Notes: generated by a model not told the origin, from the sequence alone. A stretch of DNA of 64,000 nt from Clavaria fumosa (GCA_951802425.1 OX637801.1:2294001-2358000); one strand, 5' to 3'. Shown: positions 35,279 to 47,124, counted from the stretch's first letter. Made by a program: numbers and translations.

Positions 35279-36748
35279 TTATTCTTTGGTATAAATCAGA
35301 CCATCCCTCAGATATTTTTCCTGCTCTATTACCATCCACCGACCGCCTGCAACTTCACTGCCTACCCATTTCACAGACTCTGGAGGTGGAAACTTCAGCT
35401 TTTTTGGGCAGCCACAACAAGCAAACAAGCAAGATGAATCGCGGCCGTTTACCGATATCCAGGGGCGGATACGCCCACACTTATCGCATTGCACAGGCAG
35501 AGGATGACCCCATGGGTAGATGTTCCGGTGCGTCCAAATGTACCGGAGACTTTGTAGTTTGCTTTGGTCCCGGAATATGTGGACAATGCCAGTGTGCCGA
35601 TGAATTGAAGAAATGCTGGGAAGAAATCGTCTCTCGAAATCGGCAAAAGGGAAGCCTTCGATGAGGACATGTTGGGCATAGGCAAGGACAAGCAACGATA
35701 CAAGGGAAGGTTGTAATTCCTTGGCAGTGAAGGCAATGAGGTGAGAAAGATAGAGGCTAGGATAGAGAATGAGAGTTAAAACTACAGGCACAAGTTAAAT
35801 ATACCGGTTAAAACTGTCCACAAGATCCTCATAACTTCGAGGTTCATCAACAAGGCAATTTGAAGAGAGCATCCACAATGTGACATCCATTTTTAAGGGG
35901 AATACAGAGGTAGGAAGGAGCGATTGCATCAACTATACAGAGGTTGGATATTGGGCAAAACAAAACAAGAAAAGCAGTTGCTCACTTCCTTGACTGTTTT
36001 GCTCGAATGAGAGGCCATCAATACACCATTGTCGTTTTGAAAGTGGTTGGTGATGAATATGATACAACGTTTATGGTGCTTGCTGCAAAGTTGCTCCTTC
36101 ACAAAGAGATCAAAGTAAATCAACAAACTCACTATTCGGTGGCTCCCTTGACGATCTCTCTTAGCCGATGCCCATGGGAGCAAACCAGGGCAGGAGTTGA
36201 GAGGTTAAACCTTATCTCTTCGAAAAGAAAGTCTTCGGGACCCAGGGCCGCAGATAAATGCTCGGCCATGATCCTTGCAGGAGACCCACTTGCATTGATT
36301 CCTTCCGACAAGAGGTGTAGGATTGTTGTACCTTCATAGATTACCTGTGAATGTGCAGTCATCTGGAAATTTCCAGTGACCTTCAAAGGGGATGCTTCCA
36401 AGGGGCGTAAGGCAGCAGCATTTAGTTTGCCAGCGATCTCTAGGAGGCTCGTATTGCTTCGAATATAAAAACCCTTGCATTTTTCACAGATTTGAGGGAG
36501 AAGAAACACTAGAGCAGATCGCTCACCATGTAGGGGTCAGATTTGAACGCTTGCTCATGGCAATGGAGACATAAAAACACTATGTTTTGAGCAGGAGGCG
36601 CTGCGCCAATATCGATGCAATTTGGGCATAGAGCACGTGGGCAGTAGTCGCAGGTAGTCATTGGGCGGAGAGTAGCAAGGCACATATAACAACGCTGCGT
36701 GTCGAAGGTTGTGAGCAGAGAATTTTCTAATACGGCAAACGAGGGCAT
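35279..36748 (-). CDS. Second PHD-finger protein, divergent paralog of the H3-tail gene
   Basis: ATG at 36748 reads straight into a PHD-type finger: CYMCLATLRPMTTCDYCPRA, then CPNC and FLCLHCH. Later exons give ILHLLSEGINASGSPARIMA and EDFLFEEIRFNLSTPALVCS. These align with the 'INLHLASLGEKGDPAPIV' part of the 30.35 kb gene. IIFITNHFQNDNGVLMA then aligns with its LLVFLRTHSNPDNGDIH segment. The last exon ends in a Cys cluster (VQCDKCGRIRPW ... CLFACCGC) and a stop at 35279. There is no H3-like N-terminus. The His of the caspase-like segment is kept (NHF). A matching Cys (FSCFV) is uncertain. It is divergently oriented from the H3-tail gene, with the TET/JBP gene downstream on the same strand. 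Confidence 0.65.
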
Positions 36749-37182
36749 GCACAAGATTTTTAGCTGGCATCTTGGAGAAGTGAAACGGTGTCTTCCACGC
36801 TGGGCTCGGCAGAGGGAACAAGACACGCCGGCGGGCTAAGTCAACTCTGTGGTCACGTGACTTATAGCGAACTGACAAGGTTTCCCCTTTAGCTCTAAGG
36901 TCTCAAAGCAGTATCGGTGCGGCTCTGCTCTACTCAACTCTACTCAACTGTACGCTAAGAAATCTTGTAAAAAGGAACCAAATGTAGGGCCGGTGCGAGA
37001 GACCGAGTGGCCAGTTCGGTCCCTCGCTAGCCTCTTACAACAATCAATCAAAACAAAAACGGCGAAATAGAAACTGGGCAGAACTCATTAAAACTCTTAA
37101 ACCTACGACACAACCAAGTAAACCCACCTGCTCAGAGAGCACAGAGGTACTGGACTGCTCCAAAATTGTCCGACCGAGGGTG

Positions 37183-37740
37183 AGACAAAGCAAACCGGCA
37201 TCAGGGTTTGCATTTGATCTCGACGGCGTGCATACGCCTCCCTCAGGCTGCTCGTAGCAAATCGAGCCCTGAGAGAAGGATGCCTCGAGCCTTCTTTGAG
37301 ACTCGAATGCAATCCAAACGACGGGCATATTGCCTCTCTCATCTCGTAGCGACAGTCTTTTTCTCGGAAAAGAAACAGAAGTGAGCAATTGCGCGAAGTA
37401 AAGACGGCGTACCTATCGACAGACCGCCCCATCTGCTCGCTCTAATCTTCCTGCAAGGGCAAGACAAAGCACACCTGCATCAAGGTGTGCATTTGATCTC
37501 GATGGCGTGCATACGCCTCCCTGCTCGTAGCAAATTGAGCCTTGAGAGAAGGATGCCCTGAGCCTTCTTTGAGACTCGAATGCAATCCAAACAGCGGGCA
37601 TATCGCCTCTCTCATCTCATAGTGACAGTCTTTTTCTTGGAAAAGAAACAGAAGTGAGCAATTGCACAAAGTAAAGACGGCGTACCTATCGACAGACCGC
37701 CCCATCTGCTCGCTCTAATCTTCCTGCAAGGGCAAACAGC
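37183..37740. repeat. Tandem duplication, period about 279 bp
   Basis: 'agacaaagca' at 37183 recurs at 37462, followed by the same 270 bp with about 7% differences. A partial third unit follows from about 37730. Confidence 0.88.
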
Positions 37741-37954
37741 AGGCGTATTGCCCTCTCATTTCTCGACAATGCTTTCTCTCTCAAAACATTCTAAAAAAAG
37801 AGCCGGAACAAGAAGCGAAGCGAAGACGTACCGCTGACTATCCAAAAATCAGCCCTGCTGCCTTGAATCCCTTCCGAGGGCGAGGGTAGCTCGTCTTGAT
37901 AATAATTAAAACAGAAAACTTGTGAGCTGAGACAGGTAGAATAGTCTTGCGTAG

Positions 37955-38014
37955 AGAGGGGCAGTGCCTCTGGCATTACTCTGCAGGTGCAATGCCAGAG
38001 GCACTGTCCCTCGC
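37955..38014. repeat. Hairpin with arms of about 21 bp
   Basis: 'gaggggcagtgcctctggcat' and 'atgccagaggcactgtccctc' face each other across about 16 bases, with one mismatch in the stem. Confidence 0.85.
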
Positions 38015-38454
38015 CAGTCGCAATTGAGAAGGCGGCTGTTCGTCTAAAAAAAGTCTGAAGACGAAAAAAAGAGAAGCTCGAGAACGGTCACAGTGTGACC
38101 AGCGTTCGGTCTCGCCGCCTTCCTCCTTTCCCTGCTCGGTCTCATCCTCTCGCACCGCCGCCATCCCCCTCACACGCACGCGTATGCTCTTTTTAGCTTG
38201 TTTCTCTGCTCGCTTCCCAATTCAAATTCCCGTTTGAGAAGGCCCTGCTGTGGCCTTCTCGGTGTCGCTAACGAGTCAGCCTGAGCGGCAGAGGTTGGTT
38301 CAGGCGCGGATTCCAAGGGAAGGGAGCAGCTTTTTAGGCCTCTGTGCACGCTGTGAGTCTCCCTATTTCGGCTTCGCCAATCCTGTTCCTTTCTCACTGC
38401 TTCGCCGGCTCTTTTTCTCGGCTTCGACATCTGGTCTGTGCTTTGTCTCAGTGA

Positions 38455-38970
38455 GATGCTATTGTCATAGCAGATGTCTCACTCAAGTCTGATAAGTGCT
38501 GTCGACCCCTAGCTCCCTCGTCTGCGCTGCTCTTCCGCTCCTTTCGTGTCGCTCAAAGATCAGCGCAGGTGAGCGGCTCAGCCTTCCGCACCCCAGCTCT
38601 CCGAGCTGACCTTCCTTCGCCTCCAGATACGTGTTGTGGCCTCTCCTCACTTTGTTAGCTTACCACATACGTGTATCAGAGTACGCATGCACTCCTCTTA
38701 GTTGTCTCTGACTTTGACTACTTTTTTTACACCCTGTAGTTATCGTTATCTACTCTTTTCTGGCCCCTCTCACTTCTCCTTCCGATTTTCTTTCATTGGC
38801 CCGCCCACCTCTCCCCCGGGCTGTTCGCCTTTTCTGCTTCATTACTTCTGTTCATTTCTCTAGTCATTCCTCTGTAGCTTGTTTCTCTGCTCGCTTCCCA
38901 ATTCAAATTCCCGTTTGAGAAGGCCCTGCCATGGCCTTCTCGGTATCGATAACAAGTCAGCCTGAGTGGC
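38455..38970 (+). repeat. Direct repeat of about 520 bp, copy 1 (pair at 46265-46783)
   Basis: Shared from 'gctattgtc.tagc.gatgtc' through 'cttgtttctctgctcgcttc' to 'gtcagcctgag'. In both places a palindromic element follows directly. The last 100 bp also occurs alone at 38190-38290. Confidence 0.88.
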
Positions 38971-39050
38971 AGCGGCGATGAAGTACTTCAACGGTGGTCA
39001 CACTGTGACCACCGTCGAAGTACTTCGCCGCTGGTCACATAGTGTGACAT
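38966..39050. repeat. Palindromic element, copy 5 (double)
   Basis: Two GAAGTACTTC cores in a row, joined by GGTGGTCACACTGTGACCAC, so the whole forms a larger cruciform-capable unit. Confidence 0.9.
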
Positions 39051-39108
39051 CTCTCATGCGACTCACCTACCTCTGATCACATCTAACTGATTGTCTGCTC
39101 AATTCAAT

Positions 39109-42100
39109 ATGTCTATTCAATCTTCAACTTCCAATACCGTCTTCGGAGCCCAACTGTTGTGTAGCTCTGAAGTATATAAGAACTATCCTTGGCTCACCAA
39201 TATCTTGCTCGGTCCTGGTTCGCTGCAAGAGAATACAGCGCGTTGGCTCAGGCGATTTCAGAACACGGAAGGAGACGTCACAGAGTTTTGCTTGGTGAAA
39301 CACGTCTACTTATTAATTGAATACAGCGCGTTGGCTCGGGCGATTTCAGAACACGGAAGGAGACGTCACAGAGTTTTGCTTGGTGAAACACATCTACTTA
39401 TTAATTTTTCCTTAGCTAATCTATAGATCAAAAGTCAATGGCCAGCATGTTAGACGATCTAAGCGCGCAAACTGAGCCTATTTTGGCGCGGCAGAACTTA
39501 ACATTGGCAAAGTATTTTCTTGCACCCCTGGCTGATATCAACGATGAACAACGCTGGAAGAAATCTGACTCTGCCAGTCTCATGGGTGCCGCCCATTTGT
39601 TGTTTCGCCATGCCCTCTTAGATCGTATAGTTTTCTCAACGTCCAATAATGATGCTCCCTTTCAACTGTCCCCACGGTCAGAATTCCCCGATGTCCCGTC
39701 AAGGCTGAAAGAGGTATAGAGCCTTAATGTTTTCTAGAGTGGCTGGAACGTTGACTCGCTTATGCAACACAGTTCGTCTCCCTCTTGAAAGATTGGGTTA
39801 AACCCATTCGGTTGGCAATCGGATCGCAAGACGAAGGCCAACTTTCGCGGGATTCGACATCTTTCTTTTCTACCCCCCTTCTGACAAATCCTACCTCACA
39901 ACAGGCGAAACTCATACACATGGTGAGGTTCCTTGGCACAGGGACGGAAAGAATGCGAAAAATCCAGATAAACACTATTGTCCAAAACTTTGAAATGACG
40001 GCATTTGCGATTTCTTGGTTTGGTTTAGTGCGTATCAGTGTCGTTATAACTCTTATCTGAAAGCTAATTTTACTGCAGAATAGTCAGGCCAACTTTTCCC
40101 AATCTTTACAAGACTGGGTGAAAATTCTCACAGGGTGAGCAATACGTGTCTTTTTTTCTCTCTTAGATCTAATAGTAAACTCTATCTAGAGAGGCTAGCG
40201 CACTAGGCCTCGCCATATCGCCTGACATCATCGCAAGTTTCCAAGATCCTCGTATTAGCCCATTGTTCAGCACTGTTCAAGCCCTTTTCCATTTCTGCGT
40301 CGCAATATCGCCCTTGTTTGCCTTGTCTTCCAGGCCATTTGATTCCACATTTGTCCGGCGAAGTTATCTTGTTTCAGTGAGTGTTGCAGTTGTTCCCGAT
40401 TGCACGGCTAACAAATTGTATAGACTGCACTGAGCCTTGGAAATGAGAAGCCGGTGTTTTTGGCACGGACAGAGAAGGCGCTCTGGCGATCCCTGTTGCG
40501 AGCAAGTCTAACCAGCGAAATGATGACGGCGTTCAACAGCTTCATCACCGAATTCCAAGACCTAGAAACAGAACATAAAGGTCCAGTAGTAGAAATAGAT
40601 TGGTATTCTCGTTCTTGTAAGTGGTTATGAGGTGCCTGTTGCAGTGGCTAAATAGTGTCTAGGCAAAGTTGTCCATGTTATTACAGCTCCAGAGAGGGGA
40701 GAGAGCGAACTGTCGTCCCATGGCGAGGTTAATTTGGCTTTGGCGGAGGAGGGGTCTCGCGTCTCAGGTGAAGCACTGTGGGAGCAAGAATATGAAGTAG
40801 AAGAACCAGAGGAACCAGCAGATTTGAAGGGGGCACAAAAAGCAGAGGAAGTGAAGGAAGCGGAGGAAGTAGGGGAAGTAGAAGAAGTGAAGGAAGGGGA
40901 GGGAGCTGATGAAGCCGATGAAGTTGTCGAAGCAGATGAAATGGAGGGGGTGGAAGAAGCTGAGGGGAAAAGAAAAGCACTTCCCCTTTCGAGATCTGGT
41001 CGTCCTGTCCGAAAGGCGGCAATGCGAGCACTAGGCCTGGATTCTTTGGAGGTGAAACACGACCTTGAGCCGACACCTGCTCGAAAAATCATGCCCCGCC
41101 AAACAATAAACGAGCCAACTCAAATGGGCTGGACAAAGCCTATAGGTGTCATTGTCGATCTGAAGGTAGAGGTAAGTCCTTTTGGATTGTTTCCCTTCGC
41201 AAATGTGTCTCATAGTTGGATAGAAATCTGATGTCCCTGAGCTCTCTTCTCTTCCTGCTCCTCAGGTAAGCTCATCTCAAAGTCCTTAACCGTTCTACTC
41301 ACAGTTCAACAGATTGAAGGGCGCAGCATAGATGTAACGATGTGGGGTGCTGACCCTAGTTCTGGTCCAACAACCTACAAGCACTACACAACCTCCGATT
41401 CGGTTTGTCTAATACAGTTGCTTCTTCTCTTATTTATTCAATTTATCACAGGCTTTTCGTGAATATCCAGTATTGAATGATATTGTGGAGATGGTTGAAG
41501 CACAGTATGTGCAAGGGGTCCCAAAGCACCACCTCCCAGCAGCCAGGTCTCGTAAATTCGAGCCAGAGGCATCGTCGATCTTTGTGACGTCATGGGATGA
41601 CTTCATGGACATTCCAAGCAAAGAGATTCAAGATATTTTTCGGCACCGGCATATCCTCGTATCGCCAACGCCTATCCGCACTTTGCAGTTTGATGAAGAA
41701 GGACTATCGACGTTGGCACCACTCAACCAAAGATGCGTTGTGCAAGGTTTGTAGTACCCCTTACTTCGCTTCAGTTGTTCACGCTCATTTTGCTGTAGTC
41801 GCAGAGATGCGCAAAGATGTCTCAGGCAACCTACTTCGAAATGCAACGCATTATGAACTATTGGACGCTACTCGTAATGAAGGACAGAGGAGGATTTTAA
41901 ACGGCCTCAATTTTCCCATGGGCCACCTCAGCCTACCCCCACCACCACGATTCAAGTAAGGACCTTTGCTAGATCTGACTCCAAGTTGTGATTTTTTATT
42001 TTTTATTTCGTTTCAATTTCTTCTAGTGCTTTCGCCACACATGAGTTTGCGAAGCATCAAATGCGTAAAGTAGAAGGATTTGTAAAAAATTCCTCGACAG

Positions 42101-43421
42101 AAGAAGATCTTGTTTGGGGATTGGCAGCGACAAAGGGATCAATGTCGATGCCCCACATTGATGATGACAGCCTAGCAGCTGTCGTGACGATCATGGCAGG
42201 TTCCAAATGGTGGGTACTGCTCTGCCGTCGCCTGGATGCTGATACGGGTGACCATCACGGTGATCTCTTCTCGGCCCACTCGTTCCCCCTCAATTGGGAG
42301 CACTGCAGCACAGGGAAGGAGTTTTTGGAGGCTGAGGCAGTCTATCTGAAAGCAGGGGATTCATTGTAAGTTTTTAATAGTGTCACTCAGTTTATTTAAT
42401 AGCATCCTTGCAGCTTCATGTGCCCTGGGACCCTCCATTTTGTTCTAGGCACCGACAACACCATCATACACGGTGGTCATTTTTATTGTGCCTCGACGAT
42501 GTCTCGCAGTTGTGCCGCAGCTCTCCACACGACGGTCCTCAATCCCGTCATCACAAATCAGTATCATAAAACAACCCGGTTGTACTTCGCGAGGATGATG
42601 TCAATGTGGGTGGACCATTTTGTTGGTGGTGCTTCAAAATATGGTATCTTATTACTCTCCTCATGTTTTTCTGCCTTACGTCTAAGTGTTTTCTAGCCTC
42701 TGCAGAAGCCCTGGCACATATTCCAGATATCACGACAAAGCAGGGCCTTCTGGACCTCATCATGGTTGGGAACATGCTTGAGTTTGGGCATGCATTTGAT
42801 CGTAATATCCCTGGCAAGAAGGCTCCTCCAGCCATTGTTGAAGAACGCAATGTTGCGATGTGGCGATACCGGATCTTCCAGAGCTGGTTCAACAAACACT
42901 ATATCCTCGATATCAGTGGACAGGGTGTAAACCCCTGTTATATTTTCAACCAATCGTTGATCAGTTTTGCAGCCGCAATGTGCACATACGTCAAGGGATG
43001 GGAGAAGAAAACGAATCTCGGTGTCTCCCCAATGGTTGTCACGCTCGTGTACAGCCACATTCGAAGCGAATGGCAGGACCTCTTGTTGCCTTTTGAAGGG
43101 CTATGTCGAAACAAAGGTCAGGCTCACAAGTTTGTATGGCGTCGTGATTTTAGGATTCTCCGGCGTGATGAGTCGCAAGTTTGGACTGAACTACTCGACT
43201 GTCTTGAGGATCCCATCTACACCAACACCCTCATGCTTGAAGATGGCCTTAGCAATGCCGACAGTGATACTTCGGTTGAAGAACCCCCAATGAAAAGGTT
43301 GGTTGATGGTGCGTACTGCCTGATTATATTTTCTTTCCAAGCTATTTATATTGTATATATTATAGATGAATCTGAAGGTGATGGGGCTGACTTGAAGCGG
43401 AGGAAGCGTGGAAAGCAGTGA
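39109..43421 (+). CDS. JmjC-domain protein with long acidic N-terminal half
   Basis: ATG at 39109 (MSIQSSTSNTVFGAQL), stop at 43421, with many short introns. The N-terminal half is helical (QTEPILARQNLTLAKYFLAP ... ALSLGNEKPVFLARTEKALW). Next is a long Glu-Val-Ala acidic tract (40.75-40.98 kb) ended by RSGRPVRKAAMRALGLDSLE. The C-terminal half is a JmjC-type cupin: SMPHIDDDSLAAVV (His-x-Asp), GSKWWVLL, GDSLFMCPGTLHFVLG and NTIIHGGHFY (second His). Family members are Fe(II)/2-oxoglutarate enzymes, often histone lysine demethylases. Iron ligands are present, so activity is plausible but the substrate is unknown. An 88 bp tandem duplication overlaps exon 1 and its donor site. Exon borders are approximate. 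Confidence 0.85.
39231..39406. repeat. 88 bp tandem duplication in the JmjC gene's first exon/intron
   Basis: 'gaatacagcgcgttggctc' at 39231 recurs at 39319 with two substitutions over 88 bp. The period is not a multiple of three and doubles a possible splice donor ('cttggtgaaa'). Confidence 0.92.
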
Positions 43422-44062
43422 AATTGCAGCGCGATTAGTTATGAAAACATTTTGGATAGCGTTTGGCGCAGGGTTGTCTCACAGTGCCGCAACACCTAAA
43501 AATTAAAATTGCAATCTCAAAATTTTGCATGTGACAGAGGTGTGTTTGATGAGGCTTGTGTCATGATGAGATTGAGAGACGAGATTGAGATATTGCTGCC
43601 TAAAATATGTAGAGCTCTGTGTTTTTGAGATTGCAATGTGACAACAATCCAAAACCTGTCGCCTGGACTTCGTGTGAGAATGCTCTCATTGAGAGTACCT
43701 CTAGTTGTTGAATAATCTCTGTTCATTTATTAATTTACAGCCTGATTGATCTGTCTTTGAGTCCTTCATCATCAACGGCAAGAACGTCGAGATTATTTCA
43801 AAGTCACGTGCCATCAGCGTTACCTGTCACTATGTGACGAGCGACGAAGTACTTCGTCACGCGTCACATTGTGACTTGTCACATACCTCTTACGCTCTAC
43901 AGGCCTAGATGAATACAAAAGTATCCCAAAATTCAATTCAACAGCATGGTAAAGACAAGAGATGATGCAGAACAGATGGTCATTGAGGGTTTCCTTTCAG
44001 ACATCTGAAAGAGACAGTGGGGTCTGAGAACTTGATAGGCCCTGAAACAGAAATCTACATTC
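43422..44062. other. Spacer between convergent JmjC and Ulp1 genes
   Basis: Contains palindromic element copy 6 and otherwise nothing recognised. It should hold the terminators of both genes. Confidence 0.5.
43817..43886. repeat. Palindromic element, copy 6
   Basis: GTTACCTGTCACTATGTGAC ... GACGAAGTACTTCGTC ... GTCACATTGTGACTTGTCAC. Its left flank ('aagtcacgtgccat') is shared with copy 2, so the repeated unit is longer than the hairpin. Confidence 0.9.
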
Positions 44063-46021
44063 TTACTTCTGTCTCTCGAACCACCCTTCCTCTACACTCC
44101 TTAGAATCTCACTCCTTAGCTGTTCGCGGAGATTTGTGACCGCTGAACATTTCCACACATTGTCCATGCCCAGCTCAAAACCTGAGCCATTCTGCAAAGC
44201 AATGAGAAAAATAGAAATTAAAGGCGGGGGGTCTCACCTGTACCGCATCCCAAAGTCTTTTACCATCTGTCATCCAAAGCCTTCCAAAATGGATCGTATA
44301 AATGCCACAATCGCTTATATTTCCTTGCTTGATAACCTGTAATTATGCGACATGAGGAACAAGTAATAAATCCTTAGAGAATTCACACCAACTTTCGGAT
44401 AAATGACTTTGGGCAGCTTGATAGACGCCAACCCTTGGGCCTTCCCAGCAGAGTGAAAGACACCCATAATTGCCACCTCATCTTCAGCAGGCATTTTGTC
44501 ATAAAGGCTGTCGAGGACAACTATGAAACTGTGATATTTTCTGTCCGTTATTCCACACCAATGCTAATGATCAAGAACTTACCATCCCTCTACTTCATTG
44601 CTACCTTTCATGAAGCATTGGTATGGGTTAACTACAACTATTAAGTACCAATGTTTTCTGGAATAACAGCAGTAATAAGTTGAGAGGAAGATGGACAAAA
44701 GAGATAATCACTTGCTTGTTGTCGCTGAAGGCTGGAATAATCCAATATGCATATCTCGGTGTGAGATCTGGAATCCATCTGGAAGCATTCTCTGCTCCAT
44801 CTTTTCTGCTCCAAGCTCATTAGCTGATACTTCTTAAAGATTAAAATATTTACCGTAATTTAGTAAGGAAAAATGAGCTGGCTAACCAGAATGATGCTGC
44901 TGCAGAGCCGTGTTGTGTCTGCACATCAGCTACTGTCTTACTGCATAAATTTCTTTATGTTAGTAAGACTGCTAAAGAGCACTGATGCCTACCGCAGGGC
45001 AAAGTCCACAATGTGGTCATTGATCCACCGACCATCATCCAAGAGTTCAAGCTCTTTGACATCCATCTCAAAGTCCCCTGCAATCATTGTTTGATCTGGT
45101 AGACTACAATATATGAGAATACTTGTTATATGCAGTGAATGAAAGCTCATCTACACTGAAGAGCTTTCCCAAATAGTTGTTGATTCTTCACTCCTTGAGA
45201 CATCCTTTAGATTCAGAACTACACCTGTCTGAATGGAAACTTACTTGAGATACCCCCAAGAGTCTCCAGGGAAATTGGGTTTGACAGATTGGACAAAAAT
45301 GCGATATTTCTTATTAGTCCACATCTCTTCATTTTGATTGAACAAAAGCATGAGCTCTCGAAATGCAGCGCGATCTGGAAATTACGCTCAGACTGCTGAT
45401 TTTGAATAGAAGTTGGAATGAGTACTTACTTGCATCAGTTTTCTTCCAAAATTCCATTGCTGCAGAAGTTGTTGGACGGACGAGATTCACGTTCAAGACC
45501 ATTATGACGTGGTCTCCCTTATCCTGGGGGTCACTCATCTAGAATGGTGAGATTCGTTGGCCTGATTTCATCTGCACTTGAATCTCACCTTACAAGAATA
45601 AGCGTCTCTTTCTAATCGGATGCGCACATTGGGCAATCCGGGATCTGTTAATGTCATTGTTGCCCTTTAGAGAGCTAGTTAGTTATCACACGAAGCACAG
45701 CAAACAACAAAAGCTTACATTGCTCCCTGTACCTGCAGAGACACATAGAGTGATTCCATCTTTTTCGTCTGTTTGTCGATGCGATAGGCGGAACAAGGAA
45801 GAATTATCGGTGAAGACATTGTCGAAGTGGTGGAGATCAAAGCGACTGTCACATCTTGTCACATGATGTTTGATCGATAATAGAATTGGAGTAATATAAT
45901 TTACAAGGCAATAAGCAAAGATACAGAGGTCTCCATGCAGGGAATGGGTTTGCTTACCAGATTCAAGAACCCGCTTCGGGCATGGTTGTCGATATCTTCT
46001 TTTTGGAGCTCGTTGTATCAT
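44063..46021 (-). CDS. Ulp1-type SUMO protease (C48 cysteine peptidase)
   Basis: ATG at 46021 (MIQRAPKRRYRQPCPKRVLE), stop at 44063, with about ten short exons. The N-terminus is basic. Next come DHVIMVLNVNLVRPTTSAAM and FEMDVKELELLDDGRWINDH, the substrate-groove Trp-Ile-Asn-Asp region of Ulp1 proteins. The catalytic set is complete: His in HWYLIVVVNPYQCF, Asp in IVVLDSLYDKMPAEDE, then Gln and Cys in VIKQGNISDCGIYTIHF. The C-terminus ends EGWFERQK. The protein should cleave SUMO or a related modifier in the nucleus. Ulp1-type genes are frequent passengers of large eukaryotic DNA transposons. No inactivating change is evident, though each splice junction was judged by eye. Confidence 0.87.
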
Positions 46022-46300
46022 GTCTGCAATTCATCATGCTGCCAGCTTACCTCATCCTCCCCATCGGGTTCTCATTTGGACTGATAGCCTAGATTCTGCT
46101 ACCGGCGCGATGGCAGAGTTGCTTTTGAAACAATCGGGCGAGTCATCCAACATGGCTCGCCCTCGCATCTCGTTGCAGGATTTGGACTTGCAGGTTCAGT
46201 TCCTTCGCATGAGTGCCATCGAGGCCTCAACTCGAAGACATTATACAACCGGAGCCCGTGATTATGCTATTGTCGTAGCGGATGTCTCACTCGAGTCTGA
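46020..46300 (+). pseudogene. Possible fragment of a DIRS/Crypton-type tyrosine recombinase region
   Basis: An open frame reads HRVLIWTDSLDSATGAMAEL, then SAIEASTRRHYTTGARDYAI. The first part resembles the RNase H-like 'tDs' segment and the second the N-terminal 'STrr.Y..G' helix of fungal tyrosine-recombinase elements. It is too short and out of context to be functional, and the assignment is tentative. It flows into the 520 bp direct repeat. Confidence 0.35.
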
Positions 46301-46783
46301 TAAGTGCTATCGACCCTCAGCTCCTTCGTCTGTGCTGCTCTTCTGCTCCTCTCGTGTCACTCAAAGACCAGCACAGGTGAACGGCTCAGCCTTCCGCACC
46401 TCAGCTCTTCGAGCTGACCTTCCTTCGCTCCAGATACACTTCGTGGCTTCTCCTCACTTTGTTAGCTTGCCACATACACGTATCTGAGTACGCATGCACT
46501 TCTCTCAGTTTGTCTCTGACTTTGATCTCTTTTTTACACCGTGTAGTTTTCATTAGCTACTCTTCCCCAGCCCCTCTCCTCGCCTTCTCTTTTGTTTCTT
46601 TCATCGGCCCACCCACCTCTCCCTTGGGTTGTTCGCCTTTTCTGCTTTGTTGTTTTCTGTTCATATCTCTAGTTGTACTTCCATAGCTTGTTTCTCTGCT
46701 CGCTTCCCAATTCAAATCCAGTTTGAGAAGGCCCTGCTGTGGCCTTCTTGGTAGCGATAACGAGTCAGCCTGAGCAGCAGAGG
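46265..46783 (+). repeat. Direct repeat of about 520 bp, copy 2
   Basis: Partner of 38455-38970. It ends exactly at the inner edge of the right inverted arm, where the palindrome half begins. Confidence 0.88.
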
Positions 46784-46815
46784 ACTTCGCCGCTGGTCAC
46801 ATAGTGACATGTAAC
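46784..46815. repeat. Palindromic element, copy 7 (half)
   Basis: Half-palindrome ACTTCGCCGCTGGTCACATA ... at the inner arm junction. Confidence 0.88.
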
Positions 46816-47056
46816 GCTGACTGGTCTGGTAAGAAATTCAAATCTGTGGCCTTTTGTCGTTTTGTTTATCGCTTCACAGAATGGCTTAGGAGTAAGATTC
46901 TAGAGAATGTAAAGATCTCAAAAATTATCTGATAGCACATCCCTGTTGAAAACTCAATAAGCAACGATACAGAAGTCTCCATTCTTAGTCTGGAACCACC
47001 CTTCATCTACATTTGACTTGGTTGGTAATACCGATGCACTTTGATTTTTTGAAAGG

Positions 47057-47124
47057 GGTGTGACAAGTCACTATGTGACCAGCGTCGAAGTACTTCGCCG
47101 CTGGTCACATAGTGACATGTAACG
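47057..47124. repeat. Palindromic element, copy 8
   Basis: Partner of copy 2. It has GCGTCGAAGTACTTCGCCGC where copy 2 reads GCGGCAAAGTACTTCGACGC on its own strand, a CpG-type change. Confidence 0.92.

Larger units (their letters stand above)
36950..39050. other. Repeat-rich non-coding block
   Basis: No gene recognised. It holds the 279 bp duplication, a 21 bp-arm hairpin, two copies of a 100 bp repeat (38190 and 38876) and a double palindromic element, each listed separately. Confidence 0.6.

Noticed and set aside
40625..41092. Minus-strand Ser-rich 155-residue frame
   Set aside because: Shadow of the Glu-Val-Ala acidic tract of the JmjC gene (GAA/GTA codons read as Ser/Leu).
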